Shown: positions 1 to 8,474 of the stretch, one piece after another
How positions within the stretch are numbered: position 1 is the stretch's first letter
Layout: each line of letters starts with the position of its first letter
Program-made: the position numbers and the translations under genes
The notes under the pieces: model-generated
What the model was told of the DNA's origin: nothing
Seen by the model: only the letters and a program-made list of their open reading frames with translations
Database searches by the model: none
Assembly: GCA_964368495.1 (NCBI GenBank)
Contig: CAYJAJ010000009.1
Coordinates: 1-64,000 of the forward strand
Origin: CALVGQ01 sp964368495
GTDB lineage: Bacteria > Bacillota_I > Bacilli_A > Erysipelotrichales > Erysipelotrichaceae
Length of the DNA: 64,000 bases
Direction of reading: 5' to 3'

Positions 1-461
1 AAGCATTGTTTTTCTTGATCTTCTGTTAATGAATCTTCTTTTTTAGCTTGTTCATTAGCATCACGACGAACATTACGTAAAGCAACTTTTGCATTCTCAG
101 CTAATTTTTTTACTTCTTTACACAATTGTTTTCTTGTTTCTTCTGTTAAGGCTGGAACAGTAATACGTACTACAGTTCCATCACTTTGTGGCGGCAAACC
201 TAAGTGTGATGCATTAATCGCTTTTTCAATATCTTTTAAACTTGACGAATCAAAAGGCTTAATTACAATCGTGCGCCCCTCAGATACAGAAATACTTGCA
301 ATTTGATTAATTGGCGTTGGGCTACCATAATAATCCACATCAATGCCATTTAATAAATTAGCATTCGCTCTACCTGAACGTACCATATCCAATGAGTTCT
401 CAAATGATTCTATAGCTTTACACATTTTTTCTTTTGTTTCATCTAAAATTAAATCCATCAT
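1..461 (-). CDS. frr: Ribosome recycling factor, 3' end outside window
   Basis: RRF splits post-termination 70S ribosomes together with EF-G so that they can start again. The visible part is about 153 of the usual 185 residues. It has the family's N-terminal helix (ENSLDMVRSGRAN), the conserved NGIDVDYYGSPTPI stretch, and the VRITVPALTEETRKQL helix. The start is chosen at 461 rather than at the ATG at 458 because AGGAGG at 471-476 is then 9 bases upstream. The gene begins two bases after the pyrH stop, so the two are co-transcribed and probably translationally coupled. The C-terminal roughly 32 residues lie beyond the left edge. Confidence 0.96.
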   Translation of the reverse strand, partial: MMDLILDETKEKMCKAIESFENSLDMVRSGRANANLLNGIDVDYYGSPTPINQIASISVSEGRTIVIKPFDSSSLKDIEKAINASHLGLPPQSDGTVVRITVPALTEETRKQLCKEVKKLAENAKVALRNVRRDANEQAKKEDSLTEDQEKQC

Positions 462-462
462 A

Positions 463-1176
463 TTATTTTTCCTCCTTCTTAACAATCGTTCCGATTGATT
501 CTTCCATTACTGCCTTTTTGATATTTCCATTTTCATTCATATTAAATACCACTAAATCGATATCATTATCCATACACATTGATGTTGCAGTTGTATCCAT
601 AACTTGAAGTCCTTTTTGAAGACATTCCATATAAGTCAAGAAACTATATTTAATTGCATTAGGATCTAGTTTAGGGTCTGCCGTATAAACACCATCAACT
701 CCATTTTTCGCCATCAAAATCACATCTGCCTTAATCTCTGAAGCACGAAGTGCAGCAGTTGTATCTGTTGAAAAATATGGGCTTCCTGTTCCTGCACCAA
801 AAATAACTACTCTTCCTTTTTCAATATGTCTTAAAGCTCGTCTTACAATAAACGGCTCTGCAATTTTACTCATTTCTATAGCGCTTTGAACACGAGTAGG
901 AACATCACAATTTTCCAATGCTCCTTGTATCGCAAGGGCATTAATCATTGTTCCAAGCATCCCCATATAATCTGCTTGAACTCTATCTATTCCCAAATCA
1001 GAGGCCATTTTCCCTCTAATGAAATTCCCACCACCAACAACAATGGCAACTTCAACTCCCATCAAATGAATTTCTTTGATTTGAGTAGCTAAATTTTTAA
1101 GTATTTCTGGGTCAAAACTGTTCCCATTTGCTGATAAAGCTTCACCACTTAATTTTAACAGTACTCGTTTGTACAT
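463..1176 (-). CDS. pyrH: UMP kinase (uridylate kinase)
   Basis: Phosphorylates UMP to UDP with ATP in the cytoplasm, the committing step to pyrimidine nucleotides. It belongs to the amino-acid-kinase fold and is unrelated to eukaryotic UMP kinases. At 237 residues it is normal length. Visible landmarks are the N-terminal LLKLSGEAL, the glycine-rich VVGGGNFIRG near residue 45-55, and GTGSPYFSTDTTAALRA near residues 127-143. GGAGG lies 8 bases before the ATG. It sits between tsf and frr, as in most Firmicutes. A tandem terminator region separates it from tsf, so it probably has its own promoter (an extended -10 at 1208-1213). Confidence 0.97.
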   Translation of the reverse strand: MYKRVLLKLSGEALSANGNSFDPEILKNLATQIKEIHLMGVEVAIVVGGGNFIRGKMASDLGIDRVQADYMGMLGTMINALAIQGALENCDVPTRVQSAIEMSKIAEPFIVRRALRHIEKGRVVIFGAGTGSPYFSTDTTAALRASEIKADVILMAKNGVDGVYTADPKLDPNAIKYSFLTYMECLQKGLQVMDTTATSMCMDNDIDLVVFNMNENGNIKKAVMEESIGTIVKKEEK

Positions 1177-1207
1177 ATTAATTCCTCCAAACTAATTTAC
1201 CATGAAT

Positions 1208-1218
1208 ATCATATCATA
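1208..1218 (-). promoter_or_regulatory. Candidate promoter of pyrH-frr
   Basis: On the minus strand two overlapping TATGAT hexamers are present. The downstream one (1208-1213) is preceded by TGA, forming an extended -10. It lies 31 bases or more upstream of the pyrH start and just downstream of the tsf terminators. No good -35 is visible. Confidence 0.5.
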
Positions 1219-1228
1219 TTTAGGGTCT

Positions 1229-1277
1229 AAAAAAAAGATGTTTTACACTTGTAATTTCACAAATATTTCACATCTTT
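1229..1277 (-). terminator. Second, distal terminator after tsf
   Basis: On the minus strand AAAGATGT (1270-1277) can pair with ACATCTTT (1234-1241) around a 28-base loop, followed at once by a run of T. It lies just beyond the stronger hairpin at 1281-1308, giving two terminators in tandem. The long loop makes this one weaker. Confidence 0.45.
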
Positions 1278-1280
1278 TAT

Positions 1281-1308
1281 AAAAAGAAAAAGCATAATTT
1301 CATTATGC
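1281..1308 (-). terminator. Rho-independent terminator of rpsB-tsf
   Basis: On the minus strand the hairpin GCATAAT-GAA-ATTATGC (1292-1308) is followed by TTTTTCTTTTT. It lies about 40 bases past the tsf stop and separates the ribosomal operon from pyrH-frr. Confidence 0.8.
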
Positions 1309-1348
1309 ACTAAGACACAAAGAAGTTTATGCTTTTGTTTTGTTTTAA

Positions 1349-2239
1349 TTAACCAGCTGTTACTTTTGCAACTTCATCAGCGAAGTTTTCTTCTTTTTTC
1401 TCAATACCTTCTCCAACTGCATAGCGCACAAATTGTGCAACGTCAGTATTAGCATTTTTCAAGAATTGAGCAACTTTTAATCCTGGATCTTTGAAATACA
1501 CTTGATCTACCAAGCACATTTCTTGAAGTGACTTACTTAAACGCCCTTCAACAATTCCTTCAAGAACTTTTTCAGGTTTACCTGCTAAAGATTCATCATT
1601 TCTAAGAATTTCAAGTTGGATTCCACGTTCATGTTCCACGAAATTTTGATCCATATGATCTCTTGAAATGAAAGAAGGATTCATACTTGCAACTTGCATT
1701 GCTAAGTCATGTGCAACCTCTTCATCTGAACAGTTTTTAAGCACAACACATGCAGAAATTTTTCCACCCATATGAATATATGAACCAAAAATATCAGCAT
1801 CTTCTTTATTTAAAATTTCAAAACGACGTAATGTGATTTTTTCCCCGATTGTAGCTGTAGCATTAACTAATGCTGCTTCAACAGTAACACCATTAACATC
1901 GATATTCATTGCTTCTTCTAATGTAGCTGGAGTTGCAGCAACTAATGCATTAGCAACATCATCAATTAATTTTAAGAATTGTTCATTTTTAGCAACAAAA
2001 TCTGTTTCAGAATTAATTTCCACTAAACATGCTTTGTTTCCTTTTTCAACAACTTTTGATAATCCTTCAGCAGCAATTCTTCCTGCTTTTTTAGCAGCTT
2101 TTGCAATTCCTTTTTCACGAAGCCAATCAGACGCTTTTGCAATATCGCCTTCACATTCTGTTAAGGCTTTTTTACAATCCATCATTCCTGCTCCAGTTTT
2201 TTCTCTTAATTCTTTAACTAATGCAGCAGTAATAACCAT
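1349..2239 (-). CDS. tsf: Elongation factor Ts
   Basis: EF-Ts is the nucleotide exchange factor for EF-Tu and releases GDP during elongation. The 296 residues are a full-length bacterial form. The N-terminal UBA-like domain has VKELREKTGAGMMDCKKAL, and the exchange core has the diagnostic NSETDFVAKNEQF near residue 80, which contacts EF-Tu. The dimerisation domain follows. The gene starts two bases after the rpsB stop, with GGAGGGAG overlapping the end of rpsB, so S2 and EF-Ts are made from one message. A strong terminator follows at 1281-1308. Confidence 0.97.
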   Translation of the reverse strand: MVITAALVKELREKTGAGMMDCKKALTECEGDIAKASDWLREKGIAKAAKKAGRIAAEGLSKVVEKGNKACLVEINSETDFVAKNEQFLKLIDDVANALVAATPATLEEAMNIDVNGVTVEAALVNATATIGEKITLRRFEILNKEDADIFGSYIHMGGKISACVVLKNCSDEEVAHDLAMQVASMNPSFISRDHMDQNFVEHERGIQLEILRNDESLAGKPEKVLEGIVEGRLSKSLQEMCLVDQVYFKDPGLKVAQFLKNANTDVAQFVRYAVGEGIEKKEENFADEVAKVTAG

Positions 2240-2241
2240 GA

Positions 2242-3198
2242 TTATTCTCCCTCCTTAGTTGCAACCACTTCAACTGGCTTAACTTCTTCAACTTTTGCTT
2301 CAGCTGGTTTGTTTTCAGTTGGTTTAGCATTTCTATTTTCGAATCTGTTATCGCGTGGTTTGCGATCATTATTCCATCTATTTTGTCTTGGACGACGTTC
2401 TTCCATTCTTTGACGACGGCGACGTTCGTTTTCTTCTGCTTGTTGTTCAACGTTAATAATAACATCTTTCATTGTGATATCTGTTTCTTCCATATCTTGG
2501 TGAGCAACAGTTAATAATCCACCTTTAGTTTCAACAATTGCATCAGCCATTAAACCAATGATTAATTTAACTGAGCGAATTGCATCATCGTTACTAGGAA
2601 TAGCATAATCAACTTCTTCAGGATTACAGTTTGTATCTACCATACCGAATACAGGAATACCAAGTTTTCTTGCTTCTGCAACTGCATTATGCTCTTCTTT
2701 TGGATCAACCACGAAAAGTGCATCAGGTAGTTTTCTCATTTCTTTGATACCACCCAAGAAGTTTTCAAGTTTTGTAGCTTGTTTATTGATTTGAGCAATT
2801 TCTTTTTTAGGATATACATTAATTGCCCCACTAGCTGTCATTTCTTCAATTTCGATTAAACGACGAATTCTTTTTTGAATAGTACGGAAGTTTGTTAATA
2901 ACCCTCCTAACCATCTTTGGTTAACATAGAATGAACCTGAACGAAGTGCTTCATCAATCACGATTTGTTGTGCTTGTTTCTTTGTACCAACAAAAAGAAT
3001 TTTCCCTCCGTTTTCAGCAATTTTTTTCATTGCTTCGTAAGCTTCATCGATTTTTTGTTGAGTTTTTGCAAGGTCGATAATATAAACCCCATTTTTTGCA
3101 CAGTAGATGTACTCTTTCATTTTTGGATCCCATCTACGAGTTTGATGTCCGAAATGAACACCATTTTCTAACATTTTTTTAATTGAAACAACTGACAT
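2242..3198 (-). CDS. rpsB: 30S ribosomal protein S2 with charged C-terminal tail
   Basis: S2 is a late-assembling protein of the small ribosomal subunit. The start at 3198 (MSVVSIKKMLENGVHFGHQ) matches the family N-terminus. A longer frame from a GTG at 3213 is rejected because that stretch contains the GAGG ribosome site itself. The core runs to about residue 250. Beyond it is a tail of roughly 65 residues, first Arg/Asn-rich (RRRRQRMEERRPRQNR), then Lys/Glu/Pro/Val-rich (PAEAKVEEVKPVEVV). Classical S2 is 230-260 residues and lacks this tail. It is co-transcribed with tsf from a good promoter at 3319-3347. Confidence 0.95.
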   Translation of the reverse strand: MSVVSIKKMLENGVHFGHQTRRWDPKMKEYIYCAKNGVYIIDLAKTQQKIDEAYEAMKKIAENGGKILFVGTKKQAQQIVIDEALRSGSFYVNQRWLGGLLTNFRTIQKRIRRLIEIEEMTASGAINVYPKKEIAQINKQATKLENFLGGIKEMRKLPDALFVVDPKEEHNAVAEARKLGIPVFGMVDTNCNPEEVDYAIPSNDDAIRSVKLIIGLMADAIVETKGGLLTVAHQDMEETDITMKDVIINVEQQAEENERRRRQRMEERRPRQNRWNNDRKPRDNRFENRNAKPTENKPAEAKVEEVKPVEVVATKEGE

Positions 3199-3312
3199 TT
3201 TAATTTTCCTCACTTTCCGTTGTTTTCCTCCACTGCTTCAAACCATCAATAACTCACTTGAGCACGGAATCAATGAATCCACAGTGTGTGTTGTACACTC
3301 CAAAGAGTGCCG
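3199..3312 (-). promoter_or_regulatory. rpsB 5' leader, possible autoregulatory structure
   Basis: About 115 bases of untranslated leader lie between the predicted transcript start (near 3312) and the S2 start. It contains short complementary stretches such as CACTC/GAGTG and ACACAC/TGTG. Leaders that bind S2 are known in proteobacteria; whether this one works that way is inference. No close match to a named leader family is recognised. Confidence 0.3.
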
Positions 3313-3318
3313 TATTTA

Positions 3319-3347
3319 ATATTAACACAAGCACCTTTCTCACGCAA
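3319..3347 (-). promoter_or_regulatory. Sigma-A-type promoter of rpsB-tsf
   Basis: On the minus strand, -35 TTGCGT (3342-3347) and -10 TAATAT (3319-3324) are separated by exactly 17 bases. It is the only good promoter in the xerC-rpsB gap. Confidence 0.7.
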
Positions 3348-3359
3348 GGAAAAAAACAT

Positions 3360-3383
3360 AAAAAAAGTGCTATTTCAAGCACT
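3360..3383 (-). terminator. Terminator of the topA-trmFO-xerC operon
   Basis: On the minus strand AGTGCT-TGAAAT-AGCACT (3366-3383) is followed by a run of T. The stem overlaps the xerC stop codon. Confidence 0.85.
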
Positions 3384-4302
3384 ATTTTGCATTTTTTTTA
3401 GAATGTGGATGATCACTTTCAATAACTGCTTTTAATCGATCCAATGTAATGTGTGTATAAATCTGTGTAGAAGACAAATTTTCATGTCCAAGATACTCTT
3501 GAACCAAGCGCAAATCTGCCCCATTATCCAATAGATGAGTCGCAAATGAGTGCCGCAACATATGTGGGTGAACCGCAACCAATAGTTGTGCTTCAAGTGC
3601 CGATTTTTTTATAATAAGTTGAATTGCACGCGGTGTTATTGGATTGCCTTTTTGCGAAACAAACAAGATGTCATGTTCTTCTTGTACAAATGCACTACGC
3701 GAAGTTTGCACATAATTTAGTAACCTTTTACTAAGTGAAGGATAGAATGGAACAAGTCGCTCTTTGTTGCCTTTTCCAGTGACTTTGATCATCAAAGAGT
3801 TGAAATCTATATTGCTTATACGTAAATTCGAAACTTCAGATACACGAAGCCCACATGCATACATAATTTCTATCATGCAACGATTTCTTAAGGCGACTTT
3901 ATCACTTAAATCAAAAGACTCTAATAAATCCATCACTTGATTAAACGTTAAAAAATCTGGCAACTTCTTTATTTGTTTATTCGACTTTATTGTTAGCAGA
4001 GGATTATTTTGTACTTTATGTACCTTGTTTAAATAACGATAAAAAGAACGAAGTGATGAGCATTTCCTTGAAACACTTCGTTCGCTTAGTTTGTTTCCTG
4101 TAATTTCGCCTGTCTTAAGCGCTTGTACGTAGTACATAAATATATTCTTATCAACTTTTTCAAAATCAGTTATTTCATGCAACTCTAAAAATTGCACAAA
4201 ATTAAATAAATCTCTTTTGTAGTTATCCACAGTATGGATTGAACCACTTTTTGTACTTTCAATATAACTGATGAATTGTTCAACATAATTATTCATTTTC
4301 AT
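3382..4302 (-). CDS. xerC: Tyrosine recombinase XerC-like
   Basis: Xer recombinases resolve chromosome dimers at dif sites near the replication terminus. The protein has the N-terminal SAM-like core-binding domain (about residues 1-90) and the catalytic domain. The catalytic set is intact: Arg in CGLRVSEV, Lys in GKGNKERL, the HMLRHSFATH box, His in LGHENLSS, and the Tyr nucleophile in TQIYTHI. The order topA-trmFO-xerC is what places it as XerC rather than XerD or an integrase. The start at 4302 overlaps trmFO by 14 bases; the ATG at 4296 is an alternative, and neither has a strong ribosome site. Confidence 0.88.
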   Translation of the reverse strand: MKMNNYVEQFISYIESTKSGSIHTVDNYKRDLFNFVQFLELHEITDFEKVDKNIFMYYVQALKTGEITGNKLSERSVSRKCSSLRSFYRYLNKVHKVQNNPLLTIKSNKQIKKLPDFLTFNQVMDLLESFDLSDKVALRNRCMIEIMYACGLRVSEVSNLRISNIDFNSLMIKVTGKGNKERLVPFYPSLSKRLLNYVQTSRSAFVQEEHDILFVSQKGNPITPRAIQLIIKKSALEAQLLVAVHPHMLRHSFATHLLDNGADLRLVQEYLGHENLSSTQIYTHITLDRLKAVIESDHPHSKKNAK

Positions 4303-5581
4303 TAAGCCATGTCTTGATTACTTCAATAGCTTGCTTACCATAGGCTTCTTTACGTTCATGCTTTGATACTTTACCAATTAATTTCATTATCCCAAAATTG
4401 GCATTCATTGGTTGAAACCTTTTGCTTTCACAATGAGTAATATAATGTGCCATTGCACCCATCATACATGTCGGTTCTAACTGCCATAATGGCTTATCAT
4501 TCACCAAATTTGCACAATTAATTCCTGCAAGCAATCCACTAGCAGCAGATTCAATGTAACCTTCTACCCCTGTCATTTGTCCTGCAAAAAATAAATCATT
4601 TCGTTTCTTAGATTGGTATGTGGGTATTAGCGAAGTTGGTGAATTAATATAGCTGTTTCTATGCATGACACCGTATCGCACTATTTTTACATTTTCTAGT
4701 CCAGGAATCATCGAAATAATTCTTTTTTGTTCTGGCCATGTTAAATGTGTTTGAAATCCTACAATGTTGTACAAAGAATCCGCAACATTATCTTGTCTAA
4801 GTTGCACCACTGCATAAGGTCGAGGTTGATCTTCTTGCCCAAGTCCAACTGGCTTCATTGGTCCAAAAAGCAATGTTTTTTCCCCTCTTCTTGCCATTTC
4901 TTCAAAAGGCATACACCCTTCAAAATAAATCTCTTTTTCGAAATCTTTGATTTTTACTGTTTCAGCTTGAACTAATTCACGATAAAAATTAAAAAATTCC
5001 TCTTTATTCATTGGACAATTAATATAATCAGCATCACCTTTATCATAGCGCGATTTATAATAAGCTACATCAAAATTAATGCTATCTTTTTCCACGATAG
5101 GTGCAGCAGCATCAAAAAAATAGAAAGCTTCCGCATCTAAAAAATCCTGTATTGACTTAGATAAACCTTCACTAGTAAGCGGTCCACTCGCAATCACACA
5201 AGGTCCTTCAGGTATTTCAACAATCTCTTCTTCAATGACACGAATATTAGGATGATTTCTTATTTTTTCTTCAATGCATTTAGAAAAGTTATCACGATCT
5301 ACTGCAAGTGCACTCCCTGCAGGTAATGCAGTTGCATCCGCAACTTGCATAATTAAGCTATCCATCATTCTCATTTCTTCTTTTAATACGCCTACTGCAT
5401 TAGTAAGTGCATTACTACGTAACGAATTAGAACACACTAATTCAGCAAACCCACCACTTTTATGTGCTGGCGTCATTTTCTTAGGACGCATTTCATACAA
5501 CTCTACTTGCACACCTCGATTAGCGATTTGCCAGGCTGCTTCACATCCTGCAAGACCAGCTCCGATTACCTTAACTATCAT
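4289..5581 (-). CDS. trmFO: Methylene-THF-tRNA (uracil-5) methyltransferase
   Basis: A flavoprotein that makes ribothymidine at position 54 of tRNA using methylenetetrahydrofolate, in place of the SAM-dependent TrmA. The 430 residues are typical. The FAD-binding GAGLAGCEAAWQIA is at residues 8-21, followed by the family signature AELVCSNSLRSN with its conserved Cys near residue 50. A second conserved Cys is in YFEGCMPFEEMARRGEK near 223. The GQMTGVEGYIESAASG stretch closes the nucleotide fold. The start overlaps the topA stop in ATGA, indicating translational coupling. Confidence 0.97.
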   Translation of the reverse strand: MIVKVIGAGLAGCEAAWQIANRGVQVELYEMRPKKMTPAHKSGGFAELVCSNSLRSNALTNAVGVLKEEMRMMDSLIMQVADATALPAGSALAVDRDNFSKCIEEKIRNHPNIRVIEEEIVEIPEGPCVIASGPLTSEGLSKSIQDFLDAEAFYFFDAAAPIVEKDSINFDVAYYKSRYDKGDADYINCPMNKEEFFNFYRELVQAETVKIKDFEKEIYFEGCMPFEEMARRGEKTLLFGPMKPVGLGQEDQPRPYAVVQLRQDNVADSLYNIVGFQTHLTWPEQKRIISMIPGLENVKIVRYGVMHRNSYINSPTSLIPTYQSKKRNDLFFAGQMTGVEGYIESAASGLLAGINCANLVNDKPLWQLEPTCMMGAMAHYITHCESKRFQPMNANFGIMKLIGKVSKHERKEAYGKQAIEVIKTWLNENE

Positions 5582-7605
5582 TCTTTATCTTCTTTCTTTG
5601 TTTTGGCACTTTTTTTAAAGCGACCTTCTTGTCCTTCGATATTTTCAATATGCTTACACTTAGGAAAATTTGAACATCCTAAAAAATAATTTCCATAGCG
5701 ACTCTTACGTTTCAACAGCTCATTTCCACATTCAGGACACATTTTTCCTGATGGCTCAGGCTTTTCTTTTTCAACTTCTATTTTTTGTGTATATTTACAC
5801 TCTGGATAAGTACTGCAACTAATAAACTTCCCAAAGCGTCCTACACGATACACTAAATCATTTCCACATTCTGGGCATGCATCTCCAGTTTTTTCTGCTT
5901 CTTTTTTCTCCATTTTTTCATACGCATTATCAATTAACGGGACAAATTTATCATAAAACTCTTGTAGTGATTTGACATTGTCTTCAGTCCCTTCAGCAAT
6001 TTCATCAAGTGAATTTTCCATTTGTGCAGTATATTTAACATTAATAATTTCTTCAAAAAACTGAGATAGTTGATCACAAGTCAAAGTTCCCTGTTCAGTA
6101 GGGAAAAACACCTTTGTTTTACTAGATTCACTTGCTTTTTCCAACACAACATAACCTCTAGCTTGAATCGTATCAATAATCATTGAGTAAGTAGATGGTC
6201 TACCAATTCCTTCTTCTTCCATTTCTTTAATTAATCTTGCCTCACTGTATCGAAGTGGTGGTTCAGTAAAATGTTGATTCCCTTTCACTTCTTTTGCAGT
6301 GCATTTTTGTGTTTCATCTAACTCAGGAAGCAATACATCTTTGCTCGTCTCAAATTCTTTTGCCACTTTCAAGTATCCATCAAATACAAGTTGTGTTCCA
6401 CTCGCACTAAAATCATACTTTCCATTACTCAAAGTAACACTGACAGTATTATTTTTGGCAGCAGCCATCAACGATGATACAGCACGACACCAAATCAATT
6501 TATAAAGTTTATATTGATCAGGAGTTAAAAAACTCTTTACAGACTCAGGAGTTTTTTCTACATAAGTAGGACGTATCGCCTCATGTGCATCTTGTGCTTT
6601 ATCATCTTTTTTTACTTTATAAACCCCTAAATAATCTTCACCATATTCGTTTTCAATAAAACTTCTTGCTGAATTAATAAAGACCGGACTTAAACGTGTT
6701 GAATCCGTACGCATATAAGTAATAAGACCTTCAGTAGTTCCGTTCATTTCAATACCTTCATACAATCGTTGAGCTACTGTCATTGTCTTTTTAGCACTAA
6801 AATTAATTTTGGTACTTGCATCTTGTTGAAGAGTTGAAGTGATATAAGCTAATTTCGGTTCGCGTTTTCTAACTTGTTTTTTCACACTTGATATTTCAAA
6901 AGGAGACTGACAAGCTTGCACTACTTCCATTGCCTCTTGTTCATTATGAAGCTCAGCTTTTTTATTATCAATTTTGCTTAATGATGCATCAAAAGGAATA
7001 TCTTGTTCCTCAAATTTTGCATCAATCGTCCAATATTCAACCGGATTAAACGCATTAATTTCTTTTTCACGATGAACAATTAATTGAAGTGCAACAGATT
7101 GAACACGACCAGCAGATTTGCTTTTAATTTTACTTTTTAGTAGCTTACTTAATTTAAAGCCGATAATCCTATCAAGAATTCGGCGTGTCTCTTGTGATCG
7201 AACTAAATTCATATCAATTCTACGCGGATTTTTAAATGCCTCTAGAACCGCATCCTTAGTCACCTCATGAAAAACGATACGATTATCAACTTCTACCGAA
7301 ACATCCAATTCGCTAGCCAAATGCCAAGAAATGGCTTCCCCTTCACGGTCAGGGTCAGTTGCCAAAAAAACATGGTCTGCTTTTTTAGCAAGAGCTTTTA
7401 ATTCTTTCACAGTTTGTTTCTTATCTTTATTAACAACGTATGTAGGCGTAAATTTATCTTCTACATCTACACCCAATCCATCCTTACCTTTAATTGCTAA
7501 ATCTCTAATATGCCCTTTTGAAGAAACTACCTCGTAGTCTTCTCCTAAATATTTTTCAATAGTTTTTGATTTTGAAGGTGATTCGACAATTACCAAATTC
7601 TTCAT
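5578..7605 (-). CDS. topA: DNA topoisomerase I (type IA)
   Basis: Relaxes negative supercoils by cutting one strand through a 5' phosphotyrosine link. The 675 residues hold the TOPRIM domain (VESPSKSKTIEKYLG at 6, DPDREGEAISWHL near 115), the core with the active tyrosine in ITYMRTDSTRLS near residue 297, and two C-terminal four-cysteine zinc ribbons. The first begins at CPECGNDLVYRVGRFGKF and the second at CPECGNELLKRKSRYGNY. AGGAGG precedes the ATG. It heads the topA-trmFO-xerC operon. An inverted repeat (ATATTGC/GCAATAT, 7636-7660) lies upstream but has no T-tract. Confidence 0.97.
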   Translation of the reverse strand: MKNLVIVESPSKSKTIEKYLGEDYEVVSSKGHIRDLAIKGKDGLGVDVEDKFTPTYVVNKDKKQTVKELKALAKKADHVFLATDPDREGEAISWHLASELDVSVEVDNRIVFHEVTKDAVLEAFKNPRRIDMNLVRSQETRRILDRIIGFKLSKLLKSKIKSKSAGRVQSVALQLIVHREKEINAFNPVEYWTIDAKFEEQDIPFDASLSKIDNKKAELHNEQEAMEVVQACQSPFEISSVKKQVRKREPKLAYITSTLQQDASTKINFSAKKTMTVAQRLYEGIEMNGTTEGLITYMRTDSTRLSPVFINSARSFIENEYGEDYLGVYKVKKDDKAQDAHEAIRPTYVEKTPESVKSFLTPDQYKLYKLIWCRAVSSLMAAAKNNTVSVTLSNGKYDFSASGTQLVFDGYLKVAKEFETSKDVLLPELDETQKCTAKEVKGNQHFTEPPLRYSEARLIKEMEEEGIGRPSTYSMIIDTIQARGYVVLEKASESSKTKVFFPTEQGTLTCDQLSQFFEEIINVKYTAQMENSLDEIAEGTEDNVKSLQEFYDKFVPLIDNAYEKMEKKEAEKTGDACPECGNDLVYRVGRFGKFISCSTYPECKYTQKIEVEKEKPEPSGKMCPECGNELLKRKSRYGNYFLGCSNFPKCKHIENIEGQEGRFKKSAKTKKEDKE

Positions 7606-7670
7606 TTTTGTTCCTCCTGTATCTTATAATACCCTATATTGCCATATTTTTTTGCAATATACAAATATTT

Positions 7671-8393
7671 TTATATTAAATCATCCATATAAATTAATAT
7701 ATTGCCTCCATTGTAAATTAGTTCATTGCACCCATCACCCTCTTTATTATCTAATGGATATGGGATGACATAAATCTCTTTAGAAAGCTCTAGCGCATAG
7801 CTAACAGTAATTGCAGTTCCACTTTTTATCTTCGCTTGAGGAATTGCTATTTTATCACTTAACGCCGCAACAATACGATTTCTCCATGGAAAATGATGCT
7901 TCCTAGGCGGGACATCTGGTGGATATTCACTAATAATACATTGCTTTTTTTTCATAACCTCATAAAGCTCAACATTTTCATAAGGATATGTTATATTGAT
8001 TCCACATCCTAGAACTCCAATGGTGTTGTGGGTCATTGAAAATCGGTGGGCATAAGCATCAATACCTTTAGCTAACCCGCTAATTATTACATGAGTAGCA
8101 CACACTGTATCACAAATTTTTTTAGTACACATTATCCCATAACTACTAGCTTTGCGCGAGCCAACAATTCCTATACTCTTTTTTTCACACAAACTCAAAT
8201 CCCCTTCATAAAACAATATCCATGGCGGATAACGTAATCGCTTTAACTTGTTCGGATAATTTTCATCGACAACGGTGACAAAATTATAACTGCATTTCAC
8301 ATTGTATATTGGTTCATTGTTTTTTATTGCATTAGCAATTTTATTCCAGTCACCTTGATACTTTATTGAATAGGCGCATATTTTATCTCTCAT
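7671..8393 (-). CDS. dprA: DprA-like DNA processing protein, core domain only
   Basis: DprA protects incoming single-stranded DNA and loads RecA in natural transformation. The Rossmann-like core is clear: GIVGSRKASSYG, SGLAKGIDAYAH, GVLGCGINITYP, then HHFPWRNRIVA and SGTAITVSYALE. At 240 residues it is shorter than most (280-370) and appears to lack the C-terminal winged helix. The ATG at 8393 is chosen because GAGGAG lies 6 bases upstream; the in-frame TTG at 8399 would abut that site. It may be a minimal functional form; no other competence gene is in the window. Confidence 0.88.
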   Translation of the reverse strand: MRDKICAYSIKYQGDWNKIANAIKNNEPIYNVKCSYNFVTVVDENYPNKLKRLRYPPWILFYEGDLSLCEKKSIGIVGSRKASSYGIMCTKKICDTVCATHVIISGLAKGIDAYAHRFSMTHNTIGVLGCGINITYPYENVELYEVMKKKQCIISEYPPDVPPRKHHFPWRNRIVAALSDKIAIPQAKIKSGTAITVSYALELSKEIYVIPYPLDNKEGDGCNELIYNGGNILIYMDDLI

Positions 8394-8440
8394 TTTCAAC
8401 TCCTCTATACTTATATATATTCCAGTAAAATAGTTTACCT

Positions 8441-8474
8441 AAAAAAAGTTTTGAATTCGTGTTAATTCAAAACT
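8441..8474 (-). terminator. Terminator after rnhB
   Basis: On the minus strand AGTTTTGAATT (8464-8474) pairs perfectly with AATTCAAAACT (8447-8457) around a 6-base loop and is followed by a T run. The stem includes the rnhB stop codon, so dprA downstream needs its own promoter. Confidence 0.85.

Noticed and set aside
1833..2258. Plus-strand frame of 141 codons opposite tsf
   Set aside because: It is fully antisense to a clear EF-Ts gene, has no ribosome site, and its composition mirrors the coding strand.
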